Positions 26,101-33,400 of a DNA stretch of 64,000 nt are shown here, in pieces (within the stretch, counting starts at the first letter, position 1; each line of letters opens with the position of its first letter). The position numbers and the translations under genes were made by a program. The notes under the pieces are model-generated. The model had not been told where the DNA came from. It ran no database searches and worked only from the letters and a program-made list of their open reading frames with translations. This DNA comes from Protonemura montana. Lineage: Eukaryota; Arthropoda; Insecta; Plecoptera; Nemouridae. The stretch is taken from positions 15,329,701 to 15,393,700 of the forward strand of contig OX387607.1 in NCBI GenBank assembly GCA_947568835.1. The letters run 5' to 3'.

Positions 26101-27224
26101 CTTACTTGAAACCAATCTTGCAGTCGCATCTGTGTTTCTCACGGTTGCACACACCGTTCTCTTTGGTACAGTTGTTTGGGCAGATAGCAACGTCGCAACC
26201 CTCGCCTGTGTACATTGCATCACACGTGCAGATGCCATCAATGCAGACACCATGACCAGAGCAGTTAACATGCGAAAAACGGCTCGGGCAAGAATTCAAC
26301 CTAGTAATGTAGGTAGAAAATATTGTGGGATAGATTACAATTGGAAACATATTAATAGAACAATGAAATTGTATTCAAAGCAACATACCTATAAGTTATA
26401 TTAAAACCAGTCATATTGTAAGCCACATCACTGTAGAAGTGAAGTAATGCTGAGCCAGAATGTGCGACTACTTCTGGGATTCTTCGAATGCTATAACCTT
26501 CCTTGTACATTAATCCACTGAATACCGCTAATAAAGGTGAATGGACGGAATCACCGTCGAATATATAGAGATAATCCCAGCCACATTCCGTCGCAAACTC
26601 TTCGAAATGCAAACGTATAGTTGTATTTGCGACTCCACCTGCATCCACCAACCACGAGCACTTGCTGTCAATTGAGTAGTTGCTGTGCCCATCATGAATA
26701 GTACCGTGAGAATCAGACAATCTAAAATAAAAAATATATAAATATATTTATATGCATCGTAGGGTATAATTAAAATGGAGGTATTTCATATCTTATTTGC
26801 GATTTAGATAAAAACCACTTAATTAGGTGATGGAGCAACTAAAACATAACCTCACATAACGGGAATCTTAAACTTCAGTAATATACTTTTCTAAGATTAA
26901 GAAATGTGCCCAAACGATTTGAAATAGCTTTTCACCAATCTAATTAACATTTTTAACTATGATTTTCTACAAAATAATAGCTTACCTGACTTTTCCACCA
27001 CAAAATTGACAGGAGGCCCCCTGCCAACCATCATAACAAACGCAGCCAGTACCATTTACACATTCCCCATTTACACATTGTACATTTGTACAGTTACCAC
27101 TAAACACTACATGAAAGACGAAGGAATAAACTACGATAAAACACAAAATTTCACTGCGAAAGTAACATTTTCGACGATATTTCGATTTAAACAAGAATAA
27201 AAACATCTGAGGGTCTACTGCCAT
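13088..27224 (-). CDS. ATRN: Attractin (ATRN/ATRNL1 family) membrane glycoprotein, complete, 18 exons
   Basis: Exons in coding order are 27224-26986, 26721-26389, 26300-26106, 25517-25342, 24291-23977, 23449-23266, 23114-22815, 22104-21925, 21100-20902, 20240-20082, 19285-19096, 18421-18242, 18150-18007, 17047-16733, 16041-15825, 15274-15148, 14192-13994 and 13224-13088. They join to 3789 bases (1262 residues plus stop) with every GT-AG phase consistent. Domain order matches attractin: N-terminal hydrophobic segment, EGF, CUB, EGF, kelch repeats, PSI repeats, two laminin-type EGFs, one membrane span and a cytoplasmic tail. Family hallmarks are MASRPF after the membrane span, PIALEPC, PPGQS, GLAIASAL and a terminal cysteine tail ending SCI. 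Vertebrate attractins act in melanocortin/agouti signalling and neuronal maintenance; that role here is inferred only. A C-type lectin domain is missing. The start ATG at 27224 has a good context (AAAGATGG). ATRN cannot be separated from ATRNL1 here; a single pre-duplication orthologue is likely. Confidence 0.94.
13290..13460 (-). repeat. Family A element, deletion form without intact tRNA segment
   Basis: Both inverted arms are present (AACACTATAACCGTCTC at about 13306 and its complement at about 13387-13402), with the ATACCCCGCGCATTGCAAGC tail. Only about 50 bases remain between the arms, so it could fold into a compact hairpin. It lies in the last intron of attractin, about 65 bases from the exon 18 acceptor. 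Confidence 0.82.
13563..13918 (+). repeat. Foldback family F copy
   Basis: It starts AAAAACTATTTCAACTGGGT and shows CCCAACGTTTCGTAACT near 13614-13630. Near 13850-13865 the complementary AACGTTGGAAAATTTAGTTG appears, followed by the reversed end AAACCAGTTGAAAAAGTTTT. It lies in the last attractin intron. Confidence 0.78.
14376..14890 (-). repeat. 5S-derived SINE (family C), three heads in tandem
   Basis: Read on the minus strand, three 91-bp 5S-like heads (AACAGAACT anchors at about 14681, 14772 and 14863) precede the conserved body. The body has TTAACGTCCCTTCCGAAGGA, AACAGGATTCGTCCACAAAT and GACATCTGGCCATGCGGCAC on the plus strand. It sits in an attractin intron. Confidence 0.86.
15148..16041 (-). 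CDS. ATRN: ATRN exons 15-16: juxtamembrane beta region and membrane span
   Basis: Exon 16041-15825 (residues 1037-1108) contains FYVYVYDFHPPLWIQISFSQ and QQFFITFS, conserved just outside the attractin membrane span. Exon 15274-15148 (residues 1109-1151) holds the span CFLLLLLVAAILWKIKQ, a basic stop-transfer stretch (MYRRRQR) and MEQMASRPFSQ. The span is split by the intron at ACG (AC plus G). Confidence 0.93.
16140..16225 (-). repeat. Fragment of 5S-derived SINE (3' body)
   Basis: The segment CGCGCTGTTTTGACAACGAG followed by a TGGCACTGGTCTGAGGG stretch matches the 3' part of the family C body seen at 14400 and 41940. No 5S head is present. Confidence 0.6.
16297..16722 (+). repeat. Family A element with tRNA-like segments in both arms
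   Basis: The left arm carries the tRNA-like segment on the minus strand (about 16330-16405). The right arm carries it on the plus strand (GTCCAAGTAGCTCAATGTG at about 16563). A central region with GACAGGTTGTGACGTGATAT and GAGTGACTGTGAGTATTCAC lies between them. The tail GCGCATTGCAAGCGTTTGTA ends about 12 bases from the attractin exon 14 donor. Confidence 0.85.
16733..18150 (-). CDS. ATRN: ATRN exons 13-14: laminin-type EGF modules and membrane-proximal region
   Basis: Exons 18150-18007 and 17047-16733 code residues 884-1036. The first reads CQCNGHSTCSNGTKIC...LHCEHCITGYYGNP. The second reads CECNDQGTECHSDTGKCFC...HCERCDTTNHYHGDP. This is classic laminin EGF spacing. The exon continues into the attractin-specific segment LTIDYQFTFNL...DRHFTQINF. 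A family A repeat ends about 12 bases beyond the exon 14 donor. Confidence 0.92.
18242..22104 (-). CDS. ATRN: ATRN exons 8-12: PSI (plexin-semaphorin-integrin) repeats
   Basis: Exons 22104-21925, 21100-20902, 20240-20082, 19285-19096 and 18421-18242 code residues 581-883. Each carries a PSI cysteine pattern: CLGTRVGVKCVWDWQESKC, DCVSCVQTSFKCIWCGTTC, CQACSSHAACNWDYEARC, CVNCTMEECIWCQNEARC and CGDCRDDPACGWCDDGSG. Vertebrate attractin has a C-type lectin domain of about 120 residues between the third and fourth of these. Here exon 10 joins exon 11 directly in phase 0 across an intron of under 800 bases with no lectin-like exon. Confidence 0.9.
18572..18994. repeat. Palindromic element (family G), copy 1, 423 bp
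   Basis: The termini are CGTTGAGTGTAGGTT and AACCTACACTCAACG. The two halves are near-complete reverse complements, including AAGTGGAGCCACTGTCG and CGACAGTGGCTCCACTT. It is flanked on both sides by ATGCAAC (18565-18571 and 18995-19001), a 7-bp target duplication. It has no coding capacity and is probably a non-autonomous DNA element. It lies in the intron after attractin exon 11. Confidence 0.9.
19381..19582 (-). repeat. Foldback family F copy
   Basis: It opens TTTTTAGACTCGTGTCTACT and contains GTAACAGGTGCAAGTTACAA and AACGTTGGGAAATTTAGTTG. It lies within the intron between PSI exons 10 and 11, the place where vertebrates have the lectin-coding exons. Confidence 0.78.
20485..20660 (+). repeat. 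Interspersed repeat J, copy 1
   Basis: It matches 21165-21330 almost base for base: GTACAAGTATA followed by CGGTGGTTAG, TGCTAGTTCCAAGGTCTA, and ACATATGATTACATAATATA. It flanks attractin exon 9 on the downstream side. It may be the 3' end of a retroelement, since an ATTTATT-rich border is present. Confidence 0.75.
21165..21330 (+). repeat. Interspersed repeat J, copy 2
   Basis: Second copy of the sequence at 20485-20660 in the same orientation, with few substitutions. The two copies bracket attractin exon 9 (20902-21100). Confidence 0.75.
21330..21580 (-). repeat. tRNA-derived SINE (family B)
   Basis: On the minus strand it shows a D-arm GGCTCAGTTGGTAGAGC and an anticodon stem CCCGA/TTGGG with GGC in the anticodon position. 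The T-arm CCGGGTTCGTATCCCGG is followed by a body (about 21335-21400) reading, on the plus strand, GGCATTTCCGTTAGGGAGCTTAAACC in two parts. The tRNA part pairs well in the D, anticodon and T stems but poorly in the acceptor stem. The attached body recurs at 21660 and 61985, so it is a SINE and not a working tRNA gene. Confidence 0.82.
21655..21790 (-). repeat. tRNA-derived SINE (family B), truncated
   Basis: It repeats the family B body (GGCATTTCCATTAGGGAGCT, GATGATGGAAAGGAAGCTAG, AAAAATGTGCAACC) but stops within the T-arm at GGTCCCGGG. Confidence 0.78.
22289..22510 (-). pseudogene. Possible C-terminal scrap of a LINE reverse transcriptase ORF
   Basis: The minus-strand open frame ends with YQGRVLFNDIPQSLKALQ and FKTELEIFL. 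This resembles the LWN-x-LP-x-I ... FK-x-L-x-x-(Y/F)L ending of many non-LTR retrotransposon polymerases. No catalytic motif is present in the fragment. The call rests on this weak terminal pattern only. Confidence 0.4.
22815..25517 (-). CDS. ATRN: ATRN exons 4-7: kelch-repeat beta-propeller
   Basis: Exons 25517-25342, 24291-23977, 23449-23266 and 23114-22815 code residues 256-580. Kelch signatures (hydrophobic residues, then GG, then a Tyr and Trp further on) recur: LYIIGGESYHR, LYAYGGVTSHGAICNELW, MIYVYGGYSS, MIVFGGNTHNDT and LYVYGGFDGQ. HSA or HTA motifs open the repeats, as in HSATV, HSSVL, HTANL, HTATF and HSAVTF. Together they would close one propeller. The intron between exons 4 and 5 holds the 91-bp 5S-like array. 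Confidence 0.92.
23133..23240 (-). repeat. Foldback family F fragment
   Basis: It contains TTTTTAGACTCATGTCTACT and TAGCACTAGTTTTAACAAAA, the outer arm of family F. It starts about 19 bases upstream of the attractin exon 7 acceptor. Confidence 0.7.
23568..23955. repeat. Foldback family F, fullest copy
   Basis: Both outer arms are present: TTTTTAGACTCAAGTCTACT on the left and ATAGACATGAGTCTAAAAT on the right. The inverted core is CCCAACGTTTCGTAACTTGT and ACAAGTTACGAAACATTGGG. It is roughly 390 bp and can fold almost end to end. It sits just downstream of the attractin exon 5 donor. Confidence 0.82.
24405..25306 (-). repeat. Tandem array of about ten 91-bp 5S-like SINE heads
   Basis: The unit carries GAACAGAACTGGTCATGTGT, ATGATGGTCACCCATCCAA and CGCAGTGTTGCTTAACTTTC. 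It repeats with a 91-bp spacing (anchors at about 24461, 24552, 24643, 24734, 24825, 24916 and onward to 25280). Reversed, each unit contains the 5S-like TTAAGCAACACTGCG...GGGTGACCATC segment. Only a scrap of the SINE body (GATAAGCAAGGCGAGTGAAG) is attached at the left. The right end is about 36 bases from attractin exon 4. Confidence 0.92.
25575..26040 (+). repeat. Family A element with tRNA-like segments in both arms
   Basis: The left arm runs from ACAACACTATAACCGTCTCA with a minus-strand tRNA-like segment. The right arm contains CAAGTAGCTCAATGGCTCAG, then GTCCGAGTCCCCGTTTGG. It ends in TTATAGTGTTGTTAATAATA plus the tail GCGCATTGCAAGCGTTTGCA. The centre carries GCGTCACTAGAATCAGAGTG. The whole 460-bp unit is an inverted repeat with a unique core, inside the intron after attractin exon 3. 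Confidence 0.87.
26106..26300 (-). CDS. ATRN: ATRN exon 3: EGF module pair after CUB
   Basis: Residues 191-255. The exon codes NCSGHGVCIDGICTCDAMYT and then a second cysteine set (CPNNCTKENGVCN...CDCKIGF). This is the EGF region that follows CUB in attractins. The next exon starts GDDC, so the last cysteine pair spans the intron. Confidence 0.9.
26389..26721 (-). CDS. ATRN: ATRN exon 2: CUB domain
   Basis: Residues 80-190 in one exon of 333 bases. Visible CUB features are a glycine/histidine start (GTIHDGHSNY), CSWLVDAG, the LHFEEFATECGWDYLYIFDG block that also marks vertebrate attractins, and the closing ALLHFYSD...YNMTGFNITY strand. CUB domains are beta-sandwich binding modules of extracellular proteins. 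It enters and leaves in phase 2. Confidence 0.92.
26986..27224 (-). CDS. ATRN: ATRN exon 1: start, signal segment, first EGF
   Basis: Residues 1-79. A basic stretch is followed by a hydrophobic run (ILCFIVVYSFVFHVVFSG, about residues 26-43) that would act as signal peptide or signal anchor. A six-cysteine EGF module comes next (NCTNVQCVNGECVNGTGCVC). The exon ends in phase 2 at a GTAAG donor. The ATG is the first in-frame methionine. The signal lies unusually far from the N-terminus, so a start further in is possible. Confidence 0.88.
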
Positions 27225-28159
27225 CTTTGGTTAACCATTTCCGCGAGGCAAGGATTTGTGTGACGTCACAAGTACATGAACCCACAATGCATTTAATTTT
27301 AAAATTACTTTAATCATGTATTATTGTCGTATCGTCTCCATTAAATGTACTGCAAAAACGCAATGGGAATGTGAAAATGTATCAAACATATGCCACAGTT
27401 CACTATAAAATGCACGGCAAATAACAATATATTGTTGCAACTCTCGCATTCTCTTGTATTTTTGTGTTGGTATACCTTACAGCGCAAGTGACATGACGGA
27501 TCCTTTGAAATCTCCCAAAAAATGATTTTGTCGTTTTTTGTCTAGAATAGAAACCTATTGGCTGAACACCCACGTACTTGGAGAGACTTTTTTTGTTATT
27601 GCAACCAGCAAATTACGGTTCAAATTCTGGCATTATTAACTTTTTGCAAATGATCACTGGTACAGTCATCGGATAGTTAATATTTCACTTTTTACGACCG
27701 ACACATTTAGGTTTTCTCATATTTAATATAGAACAAAATGCGAGTTATCTCCAACATTTGTGCGTACGTTTCTGCAGCACACCAAAATAAAATAAAATTG
27801 CGAAAAACAGCCTAAAGGTCAACGAAGTGACCACCTTCAGAGTCATCTCGACATAAGTAATTATCTCAAGGGCATCGATATCATCAAAACTATGCTCTGT
27901 TATCAATACTAACAGCCTAAACACACCAAAATCAATCAGATTAATTGTGTAATTGTGCAAAATAATAAATTTTCTAGACAAAAACATAAAAAAAAAGTCC
28001 GCGAACTGAACTCAGGTACACCCAAAATCAATTGCGCGGATAATTAAGATCAATTGCGTTGATTTCAACGACTTGCGGGTAAATTAATTTGTACTTAGAA
28101 AGGTTTTTGACACATTAAACGATCTTTGTACACCTTCACAATAGTCAGCTCATTTTCAC

Positions 28160-28333
28160 CGCGAATTTGTCCATGACCGGTGAATTAGTTTGCTCATTGA
28201 ATGCAGAGGGCAGCAGCAGGGTACACATTCTTCCACACTGACAGCAACAACTTGGGCAGCAACCAAAGACGTGATGGCTGTTAGCAAAAGTTTCGCGCTC
28301 TTTTTTCTGGACTGCTCGTTTTAAAACAATCTC
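28160..28333 (+). other. Candidate non-coding first exon of ATRX
   Basis: The first ATRX coding exon begins at a splice acceptor (TTGCAG before 30387), so an upstream 5' UTR exon is needed. This stretch is richer in GC than its surroundings (GCAGAGGGCAGCAGCAGGGT) and ends at a good donor, CTC|GTAAGT. It is a guess from composition and splice context. Confidence 0.3.
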
Positions 28334-29224
28334 GTAAGTTCTAATAGTTTTCTTATGGTTCTAGATTCTAGGTAACTGACTTTTTATGAGTTTTCTGTAT
28401 TATTATTCAAGCCCCTCATGATATTACTTCCTACTTTGTTCGTACTTGTACCACACTTGTACCATAGAATAAGGCTTATAACCTATCATTTTTCAATGCT
28501 TATGTCTTAGTTTTTATGGTCATAGGATATAATAGAATATGATAGAATCATAGATAGAATCTTGAATCTCGTACCTTAGAATAAGGCTCATAACCTGTCA
28601 TTTTTTACGCTTATTCCATAGAATAATTATCATTCTACGCTGATTGGTACTTATTGTGCTTACCAACATGTCATCATATTTTATATATTTGCAGAAGATG
28701 CTCAAATTTCAATAATTAATTAATATCACTAACATCACTTAAATCACATTCACCACCTCGCTCCATTTTGCACCCACTTGAATGTTAGGTACAGAGGCAT
28801 AACCAGATCGTTTCATATTCTTTAGACATTAGTCTAAAAACTATCATTTTGTCTTCCATTGTTTACATTTTAACGAAGATTACTTAATACTGCGCCAGGA
28901 AATCACTTGCAATTGTTGAATCTGTGTACCACTCATTGTTGATCCTGTGCACCACTGTACCTTCCCATTAGGTGAACAAATAAATAAATTCCTAGGTCTG
29001 TGTCACTGTCCAAAAAAAATTGGTACTGCTTAGTACTTATGTTGTCTTATTCTGCTCCATCATTTGCAATGTGATTTATGTTGGAAACCTGGTTTCTTGA
29101 CTTACAATTCTGTTCTCCTTAACATATGAGACACTTTGCGAGACATGGTACTTGCCTGTCAGCATAAAGGAAGCATTTTTAAACACTTATTTGTACAGAA
29201 AAATGACTATACTAGAAACAAAGC

Positions 29225-29530
29225 CCATTGGTTTTGATAAAATCTTATTTAAATTGCAAGGGTTAGCAGTTAAATAATATTTCATCTAAATACGACGCAT
29301 ATAACGTCAAATTCGAGTTACTTGAGATTGACAGGTTGTGGCGTAGTTTAGCGTTACTAGAATCAGGGTGACTGTGAGTATTTACAGCTTCTTGGTTCTA
29401 CTCCTTGGAGATCCATCATTCTCATCAAATACACTAAAATCAAGTCAAAAAGCCAGTGTCCAAGTAGCTCAATGGGTTAGAGCAACACCCGCGATAGGTG
29501 GAGATCAGGGTTCAAGATCAGGGATCAGGG
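29225..29530 (+). repeat. Family A element, half copy, tRNA-like on plus strand
   Basis: It starts in the central region (AGATTGACAGGTTGTGGCGT, GGGTGACTGTGAGTATTTAC). It continues through CATTCTCATCAAATACACTA into GTCCAAGTAGCTCAATGGGT and the GCGATAGGTGGAGATCAGGG segment, where it breaks off before the closing arm. Its left border carries TTATTTAAATTGCAAGGGTT, the family tail in inverted position. Confidence 0.8.
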
Positions 29531-29997
29531 TATTCAAGGCTGCCTGTCCTGTCACCAGGCAGGTGCCATTAGAGTTTGCCTTAGAGGATTAGAGAATGAA
29601 TTATAATTAATTATACCTACTTTAGAAAATTATTTACAGGTTTTTAGCATTTCTTGTAGTATAATCTGTCTTTATTTTTAAGTTTTTATGGTCTGAAGGT
29701 TTTTTAAGGTTTTTGATGATTGCTATTCATTATTAATGGTTACTTTTGTGAAATCGTCTTTCTCTTTTTAATACAAGTTATCTTGATGCAATTGCTTTGT
29801 GCCTTCCTGTGATGGTTTCTTACCTTTCGTACATAAAAGTACAATTTGTGTGTTATGAAAAAATGCAGAAATGGCAACTCTTTTTATGCGTCGGCAAAAT
29901 AAAGTAATTTCTCTTAACGAAACCAATAAAGAATAAAGAATATAAAATGTATTTGAAATCTTATTTCAATTGCGCACGCTTGCAATCATGAATTATT

Positions 29998-30155
29998 CAA
30001 TTATAAACACCAATATCGTCTCAAAAATTGATGCCGAAACGGGGACTCGAACCCCGATCTCCACCTATCGCGGGTGTTGCTCTGAACCATTGAGCTACTT
30101 GGACACATGCTTTTTGCGACGATTTTGATTTTTGAGACAATAGCAGTGTTCATAA
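29998..30155 (-). repeat. Family A element, short copy
   Basis: It contains AAACACCAATATCGTCTCAA, the minus-strand tRNA-like segment with GGGGACTCGAACCCCGATCT and TTGAGCTACTTGGACAC, and a closing TTTTTGAGACAATAGCAGTG. The TIR is degenerate. It lies upstream of the first ATRX coding exon. Confidence 0.8.
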
Positions 30156-30386
30156 TAATATACAATGTTTAAATAATAGTTTTTTTAGTTTGATTTTGAA
30201 ATTTAATTTTGAAACCAAATCTATTTGACGTCAAACACTAGAATGTGTAAAAGTATGGGCCTTGTCAATTGACGGTGTCGCCTCCCCGCTAAAGAAAAGT
30301 CTACGAATTGTGCACGGCTGAATGCATGTTAATTTGAAGTTGGCAAAGAGCAGCAAAGCTTGAAGTGGATTTTCTTTTTATTGCAG

Positions 30387-30486
30387 GCCCCTCTCGGGCG
30401 TCTTGCCATCTGTGCAATGTCGTCTTTGGACATTTCTATCGGCTCGCCCAGCATGGGTGATAATGAGCCGCTTGAAAATGAAACTG
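30387..30486 (+). CDS. ATRX: ATRX coding exon 1 (start codon exon)
   Basis: The exon opens at TTTATTGCAG and has 30 bases of leader. It codes 23 residues from ATG 30417 ([20 protein letters not shown]), ending in phase 1 at GTAAGA. The start is preceded by an acceptor site, so transcription begins further upstream. Intron 1 that follows holds the 26-bp minisatellite. Confidence 0.85.
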
Positions 30487-33400
30487 GTAAGATTACTCTC
30501 GTTTCGACTTCTTATAAGCACTTGTTCAATACCACCTTGAAACGCCAATTAGCCGAAGGCTGTTGTATCGGGTGCTTACTCAGATCTATTGGAGTGGGAG
30601 CTTACTCAGGTCTATTGGAGTGGGAGCTTACTCAGGTCTATTAGAGTGGGAGCTTACTCAGGTCTATTGGAGTAGGAGCTTACTCAGGTCTATTGGAGTG
30701 GGAGCTTACTCAGGTCTATTGGAGTGGGAGCTTACTCAAGTCTATTGGAGTGAGAGCTTACTCAGGTCTATTGGAGTGGGAGCTTACTCAGGTCTATTGG
30801 AGTGGGTGCTTACTCAGCTCTATTGGAGTGGGAGCTTACTCAGGTCTATTGGAGTGGGAGCTTACTCAGGTCTATTGGAGTGGGTGCTTACTCAGGTCTA
30901 TTGGAGTGGGAGCTTACTCAGGTCTATTGGAGTGGGTGCTTACTCAGGTCTATTAGAGTGGGAGCTTACTCAGGTCTATTGGAGTAGGAGCTTACTCAGG
31001 TCTATTGGAGTGGGAGCTTACTCAGGTCTATTGGAGTGGGAGCTTACTCAAGTCTATTGGAGTGAGAGCTTACTCAGGTCTATTGGAGTGGGAGCTTACT
31101 CAGGTCTATTGGAGTGGGTGCTTACTCAGGTCTATTGGAGTGGGAGCTTACTCAGGTCTATTGGAGTGGGAGCTTACTCTGGTCTATTGGAGTGGGAGCT
31201 TACTCAGGTCTATTGGAGTGGGAGCTTACTCAGGTCTATTGGAGTGGGAGCTTACTCAGGTCTATTGGAGTGGGAGCTTACTCAGGTCTATTGGAGGGGC
31301 AGCTTACTTAGGTCTATTGGAGTGGGAGCTTACTCAGCTCTATTGGAGTGGGAGCTTACTCAGGTCTATTGGAGTGGGAGCTTACTCAGGTCTATTGGAG
31401 TGGGTGCTTACTCAGGTCTATTGGAGTGGGAGCTTACTCAGGTCTATTGGAGTGGGAGCTTACTCAGGTCTATTGGAGTAGGAGCTTACTCAGGTCTATT
31501 GGAGTGGGAGCTTACTCAGGTCTATTGGAGTGGGTGCTTACTCAGGTCTTTATCCAGGTTTACTGGATACAACTAATCGGTCAAACCACTTGTCCCGATT
31601 CATCACACTATTTGGCAACAGACTGACGCTTTTCAAAATCAAAAATATTGTTTCGTCTTTTGTTACGCGTTGAAAAGAGCCTGTTCGAAGCACAATTTCA
31701 CAATTAGGTATACACATATAATGCATCTTAGGTACACATATAGGAAACAAAAAATGAAGTGGTGATAAATCCCACCTAAGTTGTACTTGTGTGTGGGATT
31801 GTCACAAAATATACATTGATGCTACGAGCTACTAAGCTGAGGTACTAGTGAGGTTAGGTAAATGCTGATCTACTAAGATATGATTATACCAGACGACTAA
31901 CATTCAACTAACATTAATTAAAAACATTGATTAAACAAACTACTAACAGGAGATTTTAACAGATGATTAAGGACAGAGAATTGAGAGAGAAGTGAGAGAG
32001 TGTAATTTGAAATGTGACTTAGCTTGAATATATTATTTACCAGCATACTGCAAACTTAATCATACTGGAAAAATATTAAGAAAATATGTTCCTTTTATTT
32101 TTACAGTCTCTTTGTTGACAGATTCTGACAGCACGAGCGGTGGCAAGAATTCTTTTTCAAAAAGGAACCGAGAACATGACCAATCTCTTGTCGTCGACAT
32201 AACCCAAGAAGAACTTAAATACAGGGAAACCCAGTTCCCATTTGGTGAGTTATCTTTTGAATTTTGATCCTTTTTTATTTCCTTTAACTGCCTCTTTGGG
32301 GTTTGATCGATTGATTCGTTTGTTGTGGAAGTATATAGTGATGCACTGTTTTGACAATGGCCCTTGTGACACTGGTCTAATGGCGTCGTTAAATGAGTTG
32401 GTGGTGATGAGGATGATGTGGATCCTAACCTAGAACAGTGGAGAGGAAACTCGGTGCCAGCAAGTAGTCTTCGCCTGTCGAAGAGTACCAAGAGGACCAC
32501 CGATTTAACATCCCTTCCAAAGGACGGTACAACGCTGTCAAGAGATTGATAAGCAAGACGAATGAAGCTGTTGTACCAACTTCGATCCCTCTAATCTCTT
32601 TCCCAAATAAAACAATTTGACCACCCATCCAATTCCTGACACAATGCAGTGTCACGCCAAACTGCTTAACCATTTTTCCTACAACTCCATTTTTATTTGA
32701 ACATTGTTAAATGAATAAGTGATACAAATCATTAATGCAAAGAATTTAGTAAAGCTACCACAAAGGTTTGTTTAAAACTATGTCAGTTGTGTGAAAAGCT
32801 TGCTCCACTAGACATTTTTTTGAATTGTATCATCACCTCTTTTGATATGTAGATGCTCCTTTTATTGTTTTATTGTGCTGCAGACTAGGTACATGGTATT
32901 TATATGAGCTCAGTTTAGATTAAAGCTAGGAACTGTACTTAAGTGGTAGTGTAGGAAACTTAGACAAGTATTATGAGGGATTAACATGTTTGTTGATTAC
33001 AGTTTATAATTAGCATGTTTGAGTAAAAGATAAATTATATCCTATAAGTATCTGAAAACAATAGAATAAAATATAAATAATGTTAATAAATAAAGTAATA
33101 GTAATAATAATGGATAGTAAATAACTCGTTACAGGTACATCATCCATGTGTAGGCTCATCCATGTTGATGGATTGAAGATGTTTGGAAGCTCTGCCCTAA
33201 TTTTCCTTTCCCTGTTGGATGATCTCAAGTTCAGTGGTTTTAAGTCTGCAGGATCTATGAGAAAGAAACTGCGTTGAGCATGTCGCATACCTTGGAGGGT
33301 TGTTGTCCAGGAAGAGTGTTATCGCTCGTAAACATGCATACGTTTAAATTGTACAGACTAGTTAGTGTAAATATTCCGAAGTCTTTAAAAGCCGTCTTGT

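Larger units (their letters stand above)
27225..30386. promoter_or_regulatory. Divergent intergenic region between ATRN and ATRX
   Basis: The attractin start codon (27224, leftward) and the first ATRX coding exon (30387, rightward) are about 3.1 kb apart with no gene between. The region must hold the attractin promoter and probably the ATRX promoter. No TATA box stands out at a credible distance. Two family A copies (29225 and 29990) lie towards the ATRX side. Regulatory function is inferred from position only. Confidence 0.55.

Noticed and set aside
30577..31556. CRISPR array
   Set aside because: Repeat units are directly adjacent with no spacers, and the window is animal nuclear DNA. The 91-, 41- and 45-bp arrays likewise have no unique spacers.
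30563..31576. Protein of 337 residues made of 26-residue repeats
   Set aside because: The open frame comes from a 26-bp minisatellite without stop codons. All three frames are partly open and it lies inside ATRX intron 1.
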